Positions 24,319 through 36,147 of a DNA stretch of 64,000 bases are shown here, in pieces. Below the pieces are notes generated by a model that did no database searches, had not been told where the DNA came from, and worked only from the letters and a program-made list of their open reading frames with translations. Numbering within the stretch: the first letter of the stretch is position 1; every line of letters starts with the position of its first letter. Origin of the DNA: Antedon mediterranea (Eukaryota; Echinodermata; Crinoidea; Comatulida; Antedonidae); contig NC_092680.1 in the NCBI RefSeq assembly GCF_964355755.1, positions 9,713,001 to 9,777,000 on the forward strand, written 5' to 3'. The translations under genes and the position numbers were made by a program.

Positions 24319-24971
24319 CTGAAAAAGATAAGACAACTAGAGTTAACAATGAACATACAGTACAGGCTAAAAACACAAGAAAATATGATTACATTCTAGT
24401 ATTGTTTTTACCCTACCAGTTTTATTTACTGGTGGTATACTAGTTACAGTATATTTTATTTTGTGATGTTCTAATGGCAATTAGTGAATCTATATTAAGT
24501 GATGTATATTTAAAAATAACTTCAGTCTATTTTCTAAATACTTTAACTTGTTTATTTATGTAAAATACTCAAAATAAGAAAAACAAAACGTTAGGTGCAG
24601 AGAAAGTTTTTTCTACTGAAATAATAGATTATTGTAACAATTGTAAGGAATGAAATAAATGTGAGTGAATCTCGCAAAAGACAAAACAAAACAATGAACA
24701 TACATTATCTGATGAAACTGAAACCAACATCAATAGTTTTAATGAAGAATTAATTTAAATCACTGTATCATACTTTTAAAATCATCTTATTTTGATTTTA
24801 AACAGATGCCTCACTAATAATAATAATTGTATAGCATAGCATTAACACTTATTGGTAATTTCTATTTTAAAGAAATTATATAAAAACTTTATTCTATACC
24901 CCTATCACATTAAATTCAACCATTTTGGGAGTGTAAAAAGATACTATAGATGAATACCATTGTCTTTTAGT

Positions 24972-25170
24972 AGTCTAATGTTAGTCTAATGGTAGGGCTC
25001 GCATATCTGAGGGTACTCGGTTCGACTCTCACTTTCAGTGGAATAAAGTTTGTATGTAAATTTAGGATACAGGTGTTCGAAATGTCATAGACAGATGAAT
25101 GAGCGCCAATTGGTGACAGCTGTACAATACGCAGCGCAATTTAGCAGTCACACATCTCTTAAATTTACAT
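24972..25170 (+). repeat. tRNA-derived SINE candidate (intron 2)
   Basis: 'tctaatggtagg' (A-box-like) and GGTTCGACTC (25019-25028, B-box) are spaced as in a tRNA promoter, followed by a non-tRNA body with 'gcgccaattggtgacagctg'. A folded tRNA is not evident, so a SINE is preferred over a tRNA gene. Confidence 0.5.
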
Positions 25171-25296
25171 ATCCATTTTTATATGAACTGTGATTTCATG
25201 GTTTGTGTAAATAGCGGGTAACGTTTTAAACTCTTGTTTGATAACACAGTAAACATTCATGATTAAGTTATTACAAAATGTAATCTTTGGATTTAA

Positions 25297-25531
25297 TAGG
25301 GACTTTACAAAACACGACGGGAAGCCACAGGAAAGTGGTGCTTCTGAATAATTTATGCATGATCTTCAACAAAGTGGGCGGAGCTTAGTGAAATACTGTC
25401 GGTCGTCTTCGTGCAAGGGTGCGTAACTAATAAAACCGCTATGTTGACTGTATATGATTTTACGCTCAAGCAAACACAGGAGATTCGTCGTCCCCCCCCC
25501 CCCTTTACTGTCGTGTTTCGTAAAGTCCCTA
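25297..25531. mobile_element. MITE with TTAA target-site duplication
   Basis: TAGGGACTTTACAAAACACG at the left end is inverted at the right end, with one or two changes. TTAA flanks both sides (25293-25296, 25532-25535), as for piggyBac or Kolobok elements. It is 235 bp long, without coding capacity, and holds a run of 12 C (25492-25503). Confidence 0.8.
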
Positions 25532-25612
25532 TTAAGGGGTTAAGGACGTCATAGTTCCTGTTCCAGAAACAGTAACGCTATTAGGTAACCTGTGTAATCA
25601 GATCTTCACTTA

Positions 25613-28308
25613 TAGTAGAGCAGTTAACGCCATAAAAATAGCCAAGTTGTGCACTTTATTACCAAAGCATGAAACTTTCCACAAAGTTTCTTTGATGTAT
25701 ATAGATTCAAAATATCGGGGGGTGCCAAGTGCCCAACGTCCGGTATGGCGGCCATCTTGATTTCAAAATGGCCACCATAAAAACAAAAAGTGTTCATATC
25801 TTGGCAACTATAAACAGTAGAGACTTTATTCTGGTGTTAAATTGTTCACAAACCACATATTTCTATTTGCTCTAATAAAAGGTTTCGTCCAAAAATGACC
25901 GGAAATGATGTTTCTTCCAGTTTGACCTTTGACCTCTTATGTGTATATCTCAGTAGCTACTGATCATTTTCAATCGATTTTGGTGGCATTTTGTTCAGAA
26001 AAGAGACATTTATATTTGTAGTAATGAAACATTTTCACATAAAATGACTGGAAATACAATTTATAACCTAAGACATAATTATGTGAACATACTGTATGTG
26101 GTTTACATTGGTTTAAATGCACCTAATTTTTTTACCGAAATAAATGACACGGAATTATTATTCTGAATTTTTAACTTTTGATGTGATAGGATAGGCATAA
26201 AGTATGACAGATCACTGAGCTCATCTATGCCGACTTGTTTGCTAAACTGTGATTTGTCAATTGTTAGATAAAAGTTTTGGTCCTCTCTCCTTCATCTTTT
26301 TTTTTTTAATGTATTATACCATATGGACAATTGTCTGAAATAAAAATTGAATTGAATTGTTAGATGGCATTTGGAAATATTTTTGATGTAAAGTAGCATT
26401 CTTTCGTTGGCCTCTTTAATGTTGCATATGAGACAAGTTCGGAAAGTTCTCATTTTCATGAGTTAAGAGAAGAGAACACCGTCTTTCAAAGTAATTACTA
26501 CAAACTTCAGACAAAGAAGGGGATGTAAGACCATCCACTGACAAAGAAAGGGGTATAGGACCACTTACAGACAAAGAAGGGTATAAGACCATCCACAGAA
26601 AAAAAAGGAGGTGTACGACCATCCACAGACAAAGAAGGGGTGTCGGACCATCCACAGACAAAGAAAGGGATGTAAGACCACCCACAGACAACGAAGGGGT
26701 GTAAGACCATCCACATACAAAGAAAGGGGTTTAATACCATCAACAGACAAAGAAAGGGGTGTAGTACCATCAACAGACAAATAAGGGGGTATAAGACCAT
26801 CCACAGACACAGAAGGGGGTATAAGATCGTCCACAGACAAAGAAAGGGGTGTAAGACCATCCACAGACAAAGAAGGGTGCATAAGACCATCCACAGACAA
26901 AGAATGGGTGTAGGACCATCCACAGAAAAAGAAGGGGGTGTAGGACCATCCGCAGACAAAGAAGGGAGTGTAGGACCATCCACATACAAAGAAGGGGTGT
27001 AAGACCGTCTACAGACAAAGAAAGGGGTGTAAGATCATCCACACACAAAGAAAGGGGTGTAATACCATCAACAGACACAGAAGCGTGCATAAGACCATCC
27101 ACAGACACAGAAGCGTGCATAAGACCATCCACAGACAAAGAAGGGGGTGTAGGACCATCCACAGAAAAAGAAGGAGGTGTAGGACCATCCGCAGACAAAG
27201 AAGAGAGTGTAGGACCATCCGCAGACAAAGAAGGGAGTGTAGGACCATCCACATACAAAGAAGGAGTGTAAGACCATCTACAGACAAAGAAAGGGGTGTA
27301 AGATCATCCACACACAAAGAAAGGGGTGTAATACCATCAACAGACACAGAAGGGGGTATAAGACCATCTACAGACAAAGAAGGAGGGTTAGGACCATATT
27401 AACCAAGAAAGCATACAAAAATAAGATGCAATCAAAATAGGCCTACCACTTGGAAAACAATAAATTGTAGAATAACTGAGGCTTAATTGTCGAAATATAA
27501 AAAGTTCTTTGTATGGTCATTAATAATATATTGATATAAACACGATCATCATACTATTCATTTGACATTCAAATACAGTCTCGAAAAGAAGCTCATACTA
27601 TCACCTTTTCGAGGTTTTACGGTATTCAATAACATGTATGTTATTTCCTCTGTCAAACTATTAAAACTTTTAGCGAATCAGAAGGTGCCAACATCATTGA
27701 ACACAATGTTTACCAATTTTATGTACTATATACAATTTAAGTCCATTAATCATTTAATATAATTATGCCTATCAGGTCAAAGTTCAAAATTAGGTGCATT
27801 TAAGACCAACAAAAACCACATACAGTATTCACATAATTAAAAATCAATAAATTAATGTCAAAGGTCATAAATTGTATTTCCGGTCATTTTATGTGAAAAT
27901 GTTTCATTACTACAAATATAAATGTATTTATTCTGAACAAAATTACACCAAAATCGATTGAAAATGACCAGTAGTTACAGAGATATGCAAATACGAGGTC
28001 AAAGGTCAAACTGTAAGAAACGTCATTTCCGGTCATTTTTGGACGAAACTTTTCATTAGAGCAAATAGAAATATATAGTTTGTGAACAATTTGAGACCAG
28101 AATTAAGTCTCTAATGTGTATAGTTGCCAAGATATGAACATTTTTTGTTTTTATGGTGGCCATTTTGAAATCAAGATGGCCGCCATACCGGACGTTGGAC
28201 ACTTGGCACCCCCCGATATTTTGAATCTATATACATTAAAGAAACTTGGTGCCAAGTTTCATGCTTTGGTAATAAAATGCACAGCTCATGTCATTAACTG
28301 CTCTACTA
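25613..28308. mobile_element. Foldback element with minisatellite core (intron 2)
   Basis: The arms of roughly 520 bp (25613 to about 26130 and about 27775-28308) are inverted copies. The outer part has 'gtagagcagttaa', 'ttattaccaaagcatgaaac' and 'aaaatggccaccataa'. The inner part has two GACCTTTGACC modules shared with the 3007 and 30011 elements. The core includes a 30-bp tandem array (26507-27395). Short open frames in the arms are repeats, not genes. The target-site duplication is not clear. Confidence 0.72.
26507..27395. repeat. 30-bp minisatellite array
   Basis: About 29 copies of a 30-base unit containing 'gaccatccacagacaaagaa' and 'gggtgtaa'. A stretch of roughly eight units (about 26900-27070) recurs at about 27130-27350, showing duplication of whole blocks. 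Because 30 is a multiple of three and the minus strand happens to lack stops, all three minus frames stay open with ten-residue repeats. I do not regard these as genes. Confidence 0.88.
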
Positions 28309-28467
28309 TTATGAAATCCGTAGTCCAGACCAACTCTAAATTGTCCTACAAAATGTCAATAATTAAAAAATTCTTAATATTGCTTAAACATGTGTAGGCC
28401 TGTGCTTATAGATGATGAGTACCCTGGTAAATTAACCAACTACAAATATTTCTCATTGTTATTTTAC

Positions 28468-28724
28468 CTGTTACCCTTTAATAGTTTTGGATAAAACCTC
28501 CTTGGAAACCACATAGCAACGCCACACATCACAACCCATATTATGCTTAGTTCATCAAGTAGCTGGCCAACTAAACTTAATGTTGCATGAAAATAAACCG
28601 ATGATGCTCCGACAGCCACAAATAATAACCACATGATGTTGATACTGTTGTTCACTTGTTGTGAATACTGACGATATAGGTACCAAAGAAGAGGTGGAAA
28701 CAGGAAGAAGAAAATATTGCTAAC
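28468..28724 (-). CDS. ACER2: Alkaline ceramidase coding exon 2
   Basis: The TTTTAG acceptor (before 28724) and GTAAAA donor enclose 85 codons plus two bases. The product contains the first membrane helix (SNIFFFLFPPLLWYL), the helix with SVYFHATLS carrying the first zinc-ligand histidine and the catalytic serine, the conserved aspartate of LLDELS, and MWFPRRFYPK. Phase 0 in, phase 2 out. Confidence 0.95.
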
Positions 28725-30010
28725 CTAAAAAAAAACAAAAGAAAGAATTACACTTTAACTTTTATGTTTGATGGAATAAGTTCTTTAGGCTAGTGCATAT
28801 TACCTTCCATATTCAGCCTTAAATACTGTAGTTCCTAGTTTACAACATTCTTAAAATGTCAGCCTCTATAATTATAGCTTCCACTTGATATAGCTTCTTA
28901 ATGATTATTTCCTCTGGGAATATAGCTGCCTAAAGGCATGGTGCAAAAAACAAAATATCTTTGTACTGAGGTAGGGATTGAACCCAGAGAATTATTAAGG
29001 AAGGCAAAGAGGCCACCCACCCAGTTATAGCAGAGAAGAATGAATTAGTGACTTATTATTCTTAACTCTAGCTTTTTGTTTGTTCATCTGTCTCAATTGG
29101 GATCAAGCCACACTGAACCAACAGTAATATATTTCATGTTAAATGTATATATAGAGATCAACTTAATTTGATCTAGACACCAGTATGAATACAACAAATT
29201 TGTCTTATCATACAGTTGATTCAAGTTTTAAAAACTGGTCTGAAATTTTAAAATGAGACCAGTTAAAATAAAAAAAATTGGTATTATTATAAGGAGTCTA
29301 TACTACAGTATAAATGATTAACAAAATAATAATAATGAATGTGTTATTTAAGTCAAGTTTTAGTTTTAAAATAACAATTTGTCTGGTTGTAACGGAAGGA
29401 AGTGAAGAATATTCATAATGATTGAAGTAATCATAGGTCAAAACAAAACCAAAAATGACAGAATATTGCAAAAATAACCTGGTTTCTGTTTTTCTTAAAA
29501 TAATGTAAAAATGCAATTACCACACTGAGACACTAATTATTATTATTATTATTACAGTAGAGGGGACACCTTCAGGAACCAAAAAGTGTTGAATAGAGGT
29601 GTTGGCCATACTGTAGTGTTACAGTAAATTGCCTATACCTCATTTATTGAGAAAGTGCCCTTACCTGTAAATAATGTACTGTATACTATAATTATAGGTC
29701 GGAGGGTTTTAGTTTGTATTCAAAATTATCCCAGAATTAATACAAGTTTCATTTTCAATATTATTAATTATATATTAGTCTTGTACTGTACTGTACGTCA
29801 TATTTAATTATACTTTTACAGTGCATATTAAAAAACAAATGTACAATATTTCCTTCAATTTTACATTCATACACTGTAAAAAGATGGGTACTGTATGTCA
29901 TTGTCAGTGTACTGTATGTTAATAGAACCATACATACAGTAAACTCAAATGCTAATGATATGTCTGTGTAATGTAATAACTAATGATTCTGAATGTAACA
30001 AAGTTATACA
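28725..30010. other. Ceramidase intron 1, near end
   Basis: AT-rich. Near 28975-29040 the minus strand has 'tgggttcaatccctacc', a B-box-like word of a tRNA-derived SINE. 29550-29640 shows 'gaggggacacc' and 'aggtgttgg', a decayed mariner-like remnant. No exon is seen. Confidence 0.4.
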
Positions 30011-31776
30011 GTAGAATCTATACTCTAGTAGCTAGATCAACTTTCGTATGCACTTTGAGGTCCAGAGAATTTGACTTCAGAAATTGGTTTAGGATGGTCA
30101 AACAATCATTATTGGCTTGGTTACACATTTTGAAAATGTGGCGAAAGGTCAAAAGGTCAGGGTGAAAGGTTATCAAACTAAACACCAATAAGTCCTTAAA
30201 TCTCGACAACCACTGGTCACAGCGAGGTAATTTTGGTCTCAAATTGATCAGAAGGTATACATTTATATTCAGTCTAATGGGACATTTTAGTAAAAAATGA
30301 CCGGAAATGCCATTTCTGACCTTTGACCCACACCCCAGGGCATGTATGTATCTCCGTAAACTACTGATTGTAGACACTTGAATTTGGTCTTAAATTGTTT
30401 GAAATAAACATTTTGTTATTTGTTGCACATTTTTAAAAATGTTACAAAAGGTCAAAGGGTCAGGGTCAAGGGTTATATGAACAAATATAAATAGATACTT
30501 GTATCTCGGCAACCACTCGTCGCAGTAAGTCAATTTTAGTCTTAAAATGTTCAGAAGGCATGCTTTCATATTCAATCTAATGGGACATTTTAGTCAAATT
30601 TAGTCAGAAATGCCATTTCTGACCTTTGACCCACATATCATGGCATCTTCATATCTCTGTAAGTACTGGTCGTAGAAACTTAAATTTGGTATCAAATTGT
30701 TCGAAATATACATATTTACATTCATTGTAATAGAACATGTGGTTAAAAGATGAACAGAAATACTATTACTAATGTTTCAAACAAAAAACTAATCTCTACA
30801 TAACTTATCCAGTAATGTACTTATGCAATAACTGATACTTTAAATTGTTTCAATTTCAAGTACTAGTTATTGCTGTCCCCAAGAACATTTTGATAGAAAC
30901 GTCAATCTCAACGGTTCTTTTCGGAATGCTAGAAGTAACTTGCCATGTGTATCCGATTAAACGCCCCGGGCATTTATTGTTCAAAGGGGTTTTGAGGGGG
31001 GAGGGGAGGCATCTTTATTTGGAGTATAATATGGTAACATGTATAATGAAATAAATACCACCTAGATGTAAAAAAATACAGCACAATTAATATCAAAAAG
31101 TGAAAAAAAAGCTTGGTAAATTGTAGATGGTAGTTAATGTAATGTGATACAATTATTTTGTAAATGCATGTGGCGGGCGTATTCCACATGATGTTCTATT
31201 GGAGGGAATGGTGGCGTTTATTTGAGGTAGGCTTTTATTCAAAGTGGGTGTTAATTCGAATAAATTTTAATAATTATAATCGTTTCTCAACTGATAAAAG
31301 GTACTTTACATGATTCGTTTTCTTCTTTATGGTTTTTAACGAAATGTTTCTGTCTTTTAGAATAAAAGTGACACTGCTATAGATAACATTAAATGGATCT
31401 TCGCTTCCAGGTGCCAGTATAATGATTTAAAACAATGACATATCATTATCCTGACACGATTGCACTCATAATAGATCTTCATTCTATCATCTGTTTGCTT
31501 GTGACTACAATTTGACAACAATCTTTTGCATATTTTTAAATGCCAATACATAGTTTCATACTATTGTACAATATGTCCAGCTTTCCTGAAAACACCCTTG
31601 TGTACTGTAGTACAGTGTTGTAGTAGGATTTTATCATGATAACTTCTGATGCTTTTATTGTCAATGCATTCAGTACCTAAAACATGTAAAAGTTTCTAGT
31701 GGTATTGATAATAAATCTCCAGAAACATATATTGTTTTATTATCTACACTGGGAACAGACGTGTATAATATACACC

Positions 31777-31817
31777 GACAAAACTTATACATATTATGTA
31801 CCGGTATAAGTTTTGTC
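31777..31817. repeat. Short hairpin inside composite element
   Basis: GACAAAACTTATAC (31777-31790) pairs with 31804-31817 across a 13-base loop. Confidence 0.6.
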
Positions 31818-32292
31818 AAAAATATTATGCAATAGTGTTACGGAATAATGACAATGAATTGATCTATTATAGTTGTCTCTGATACCTTTTATTACATGAT
31901 TGTACTTGCACCAGGATAGAATGAGGTTTAATCCAGTTATTATTCTTGTTATATTAATTATTTTTTTTTAATCTGGGGTGTATTTATTTGATTATACATG
32001 TTACCATTATTACACCCAAACAAAATAAACGCCTTCCCTGAATAAATAAATGCCCGGGCCTTTTATTCGGGTAACTATGGTAAGTTATTTCTAGCATTCT
32101 TAACTGTTGAGCTCGAGTATTTATTCGAATTAACACCCGCTTTGAATAAAAGCCTCCATTCCCTCCAATAGAACATCATGTGGAATAAACGCTCCGCCAC
32201 ATGCATTTACAAAATAATTGTATCACAACACATTTCATTAACTACCATAATCTACAATTTACCGAGCATTTTGACATAATTTTATCATTTTT

Positions 32293-33739
32293 AGGTTATA
32301 TGCATGATATGCATATAACCTCTTGATTCTGTCAAAATCTTTATTTATTTATTTATTTATTTATTCTTTCCTTAGCACTATTTTGTCCGTGCATTATCTT
32401 GTCATCAGTTTAATCTAGCTAAGTCAAGTTTTCAGAGTATATTCCTCATGGCCAGGAATCGATGTGGTTATATTTTCACGATGCGTAATCAAAAATTACG
32501 CGGTCTACGCGCGATTTTACGAAATCACGTTTGTAATCATATCTTCACAAGCATGAATCACAATTAAACAAAATTTGGTACTCATAAATTTCAGGTCATA
32601 TTTCATCATATGGCAATAAAATTACGTGCGTAGCGCATGTAACGCTTGCGTACGCGCGCTTAAAATGTTCAAAATTGTCAAAATTTATTTTCGATGAAAT
32701 TAGAGTACGTTTCATGCAATTTTAGCGTTTAAAAAATTGCCATGAGTGCGCAGATTTTTGCACGCGCACTGCGCGTTAAACGTTAATGCGCACTCTTTTT
32801 GCCCGATTTCTGTTTTACAATCTTTCTTTAATAATATCCTCATATTTGATTCAGGTTTCAACTCGAAATTGCGTTATACGAGCACGTCAAAAGTGACTGG
32901 CTACGCACGTATAAGTTAACAAAATGGTGAAAATATGCTAAATTTTAAAATTAATATATATCGTCAGAATGCAGGGGAACACCTATTTTTTATTTCATTT
33001 TCTTGAAGTGTATGTATCATATGTATGATTTATTATCAAATAAAGAGAACAAAAGTTGATTAAGTCATCATTAATTTGCATTATTAAATTTAAAAAAAAT
33101 AATTTCGACAATCAAACAAATTATGACATTTTCTTAGGCCAAAATAACAAACTTAACATTAACTTTCTTCCTTCAAAAATTCATATATTAAAGTTAAAAG
33201 TATGTAGTTTGACAGTGCATCATTTGTATACATTTTAAAGATGTCATTATAGTAAAACATTATAATTCATTGCGGTATGTAATAATCTATTTGCACCAAA
33301 GTGGTTACTGCATAGTAAATACACGGAGGAATTTTTCTACAACTTTTAGTCAGTTGTGTATGGCTCGGTGGTCTGTGCTCGTGTCTATGGCATTCAAGGT
33401 ACCGAGATCGAGTCTCACCTTGGGAAACGAAATAAGATTTTTTTTTTATTATCCGTATTGTTTGTTCAAATTTATTTCTTAGTGTATAGATTATACACAT
33501 GATTTATAATGAAATCTAGATAAAAATTAACTTATGTCTTTATTATTATGTAACAACAAATGTGGTTTATGACATTATACGCATATGGATCTTTGATCGG
33601 ATTGTGATACCGGCTATGGTGTTCGCGTTAGCAAGGTCCTATCATATATTATAAATAATTAAAGATTCTGAGAAAATCAATCAATCAATATATCTTTTAA
33701 AAATCAATTATCTTTATTTAAATCAATGCATATAACCTA
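32293..33739. mobile_element. Nested element with AGGTTATATGCAT ends, CpG-rich
   Basis: AGGTTATATGCAT (32293-32305) recurs inverted at 33727-33739. The left end is itself palindromic. A stretch at 32475-32830 is dense in CpG words (acgcgg, tacgcgcgc, cgcgcactgcgcg), unlike its AT-rich surroundings. 33354-33430 holds a SINE-like piece. No coding region is seen. Confidence 0.5.
33354..33430 (+). repeat. tRNA-derived SINE fragment
   Basis: TGGCTCGGTGG (A-box-like, 33361-33371) and GAGATCGAGTC (B-box-like, 33404-33414) have tRNA-like spacing. There is no full cloverleaf, so it is read as a SINE head. Confidence 0.45.
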
Positions 33740-35118
33740 TAATTCGTCATAGTGACGAATTAAATCTAGTTTGATATTAATTGTGCTGTATTTTTTTTAC
33801 ATCTAGGTGGTATTTATTTGATTATGCTACCATATTATACTCCAAATAAAGATGCCTCCCCTCCCCCTAAAAACCCTTTTGAACAATAAATGCTCGGGGT
33901 GTTTAATCGGATACACATGGCAAGTTACTTCTAGCATTCTGAAAAGAACTGTTGAGCTTGACGTTTATATCAAAATTGTTCTCGTGGACAGCAATAACTA
34001 GTACTTGAAATTGAAACAATTTAAAGTATCAGTTATTGCATAACATTACTGTCTAAGGATAAGTTGTGTAGAGATATGTTTTTTGTTTTAAACATTAGTA
34101 ATAGTATTTTCTGTTCATCTTTCAACCACATTTTCTATTACAATGAATGTAAATATGTATACTGTATTTCGAACAATTTGATACCAAATTTAAGTTTCTA
34201 CGACCAGTACTTTCAGAGATATGAAGATGACCTGGTATGTGGGTCAAAGGTCAGAAATGGAATTTCTGATCATTTTTTACTAAAATGCCCCATTAGACGG
34301 AATATAAATGCATGCCTTCTGAGCATTTTGAGACGAAAATTGACTTGCTGTGACCAGTGGTTGCCGAGATACAAGTACCTTTATTTATTTGTTCATATAA
34401 CCCTTGACCCTGACCCTTTGTAACGTTTTTCAAAATGTGTAACAAATAACAAAATATATATTTCGAACAATTTAAAACCAAATTCAAGTGTCTACGACCA
34501 GTAGTTACGGAGATAAATACATGCCCTGGGTTGTGGGTCAAAGGTCAGAAATGTCATTTCCGGTCATTTTTAACTAAAATGTCCCATTAGACTGAATATA
34601 AATGTATACCTTCTGATCAATTTGAAACCAAAATTACTTCGCTGTGACCAGTTGAGATTTAAGGACATATTTATTGGTGTTTGGTCTTATGACCTTTCAC
34701 CCTGAGCTTTTGACCTTTCGCCACATTTTCAAAATGTGTAACCAAGCCAAAAATGATTGTTTGACCACCCTAAACCAATTTCTGAAGTCAAATTCTCTGG
34801 ACCTCAAAGTGCATACGAAAGTTGATCTAGCTACTAGAGTACTAGTTTCTACATACAGTATTATATAATAATATTTGCACATGTTCTGGTGATGACAATC
34901 CCAGCTCTTTAATACTATCATTTAGTTTAGAAAATATCTTTACGTCACAATTTATGTAATGTCAGTGTCAACCCTTATATTTATAATAATACAATTATAC
35001 TATTTGTAGTAGAATTCATTGCACTCTTCTTATCTACAGTACAATTTACCAAGCATTTGTTATTCTTTTTTACCACTTTTCATATCTATAGAGGATTTGA
35101 TTTGATTATAATGTTATA

Positions 35119-35304
35119 CAGTCAACTCTCCCAATACCGGACACCTTTGGGCCGGCCAAATAAGTCTGGTTTTCCGGAAAGTCTGGTATTCGGAATGTGT
35201 TTTTAATGGTAAATATAAATTTGGGACCTTTTGGTCCTCAAAAAAAGTCTGGTATTGGGAGAGTTTCTGGTTTTCAGAGAGTCCGGTATTGGGAGAGTTG
35301 ACTG
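35119..35304. mobile_element. pogo/Tigger-like MITE, TA TSD
   Basis: CAGTCAACTCTCCCAATACC at the left end is perfectly inverted at the right end, and TA lies on each side (35117-35118, 35305-35306). TIRs beginning CAGT with a TA duplication are typical of pogo/Tigger elements of the Tc1/mariner group. The 186 bp have no coding capacity, and an extra internal copy of 'ggtattgggagagt' suggests a partial duplication. Confidence 0.85.
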
Positions 35305-35388
35305 TATTATTAAAACTAAAAAATTAAACATATCCCTAGAAGCAGCTCCCTTAAATGAACTCCGCCTCCCCACCTCCGCCCTATAAGG

Positions 35389-35462
35389 GCCCTACCAAAC
35401 AATAAACACTATACTTTAAAATGTTGCCCTACCAAACAATAAACACTATACTTTAAAATGTC
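35389..35462. repeat. 37-bp direct tandem duplication
   Basis: Two identical copies beginning 'gccctaccaaacaataaac', at 35389 and 35426, point to a recent slippage duplication. Confidence 0.85.
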
Positions 35463-35558
35463 ATTAATCATCAGACACTGTGAAACAGAGTAGGTTTTAG
35501 TTTTATGAATGTCAAGCATTTTCAATAATGGTAACCGACAGAAAACGTACAAGGAGCT

Positions 35559-35908
35559 CGTCCTTCTAAAACCTTTTTACCCGAGTCATTATCATTCCGA
35601 GAACCATCGTCTACACTTCCTAGAGGGGGAGCGAGCAAAGTGAATAACAATTAAATTCAATTATAGATTGAAACAAGATCCATATTGTAAGATTGTTATT
35701 ATGACTAATGTGTTTGTTTTGAGTGAATCACATCGTCCTTCTAAAACCTTTTTACCCGAGTCATTATCATTCCGAGAACCATCGTCTACACTTCCTAGAG
35801 GGGGAGCAAGCGAAGTGAATAAAAATTCAATTCAATTATAGATTGAAACAAGATCCATATTGTAAGGTTGTTATTATGACAAATGTGTTTGTTTTGAGTG
35901 AATCACAG
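35559..35908. repeat. 175-bp tandem duplication
   Basis: Two copies, 35559-35733 and 35734-35908, both starting 'cgtccttctaaaacc' and differing at only a few bases. It lies in ceramidase intron 1, 240 bases from the first coding exon's donor. Confidence 0.88.
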
Positions 35909-36147
35909 TCAGCAAACTGAAATAAAATCAGTGAATGGAACAGTTAGTAAATCATACAGATGTAGTGAACTAAGCAAATACACTAATCTGTGTAGGTACT
36001 GTATAAAAGAAATCTTCAAAGAAGATGTATGAGGTCATCTCCCAGAAAATATTTTAAAGATAACCCCTTTTCTTAAATCCATTAGGCGTCCCTCTGAATA
36101 AATTATAAATTTTCCTGAAATACTGTTATCATTACTGGTTAACTTAC

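Larger units (their letters stand above)
30011..34852. mobile_element. 4.8-kb composite foldback element (intron 1), ATACA TSD
   Basis: GTAGAATC at 30011 is matched inverted by the end at 34852. ATACA flanks both sides (30006-30010 and 34853-34857). The arms are inverted-similar for about 1 kb (30011-31060 against about 33790-34852) and hold repeated modules with GACCTTTGACC. A second inverted pair (about 31100-31265 against 32105-32265) lies inside, followed by a further TIR element (32293-33739). No transposase was found. Confidence 0.75.

Noticed and set aside
26507-27395. CRISPR-like array
   Set aside because: Units are contiguous with no spacers, and the sequence is from an animal genome.
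26416-27402. Several open frames of 69-162 codons with ten-residue repeats
   Set aside because: They follow from the 30-bp minisatellite lacking stops in several frames. No non-repeat coding sequence or splice structure supports them.
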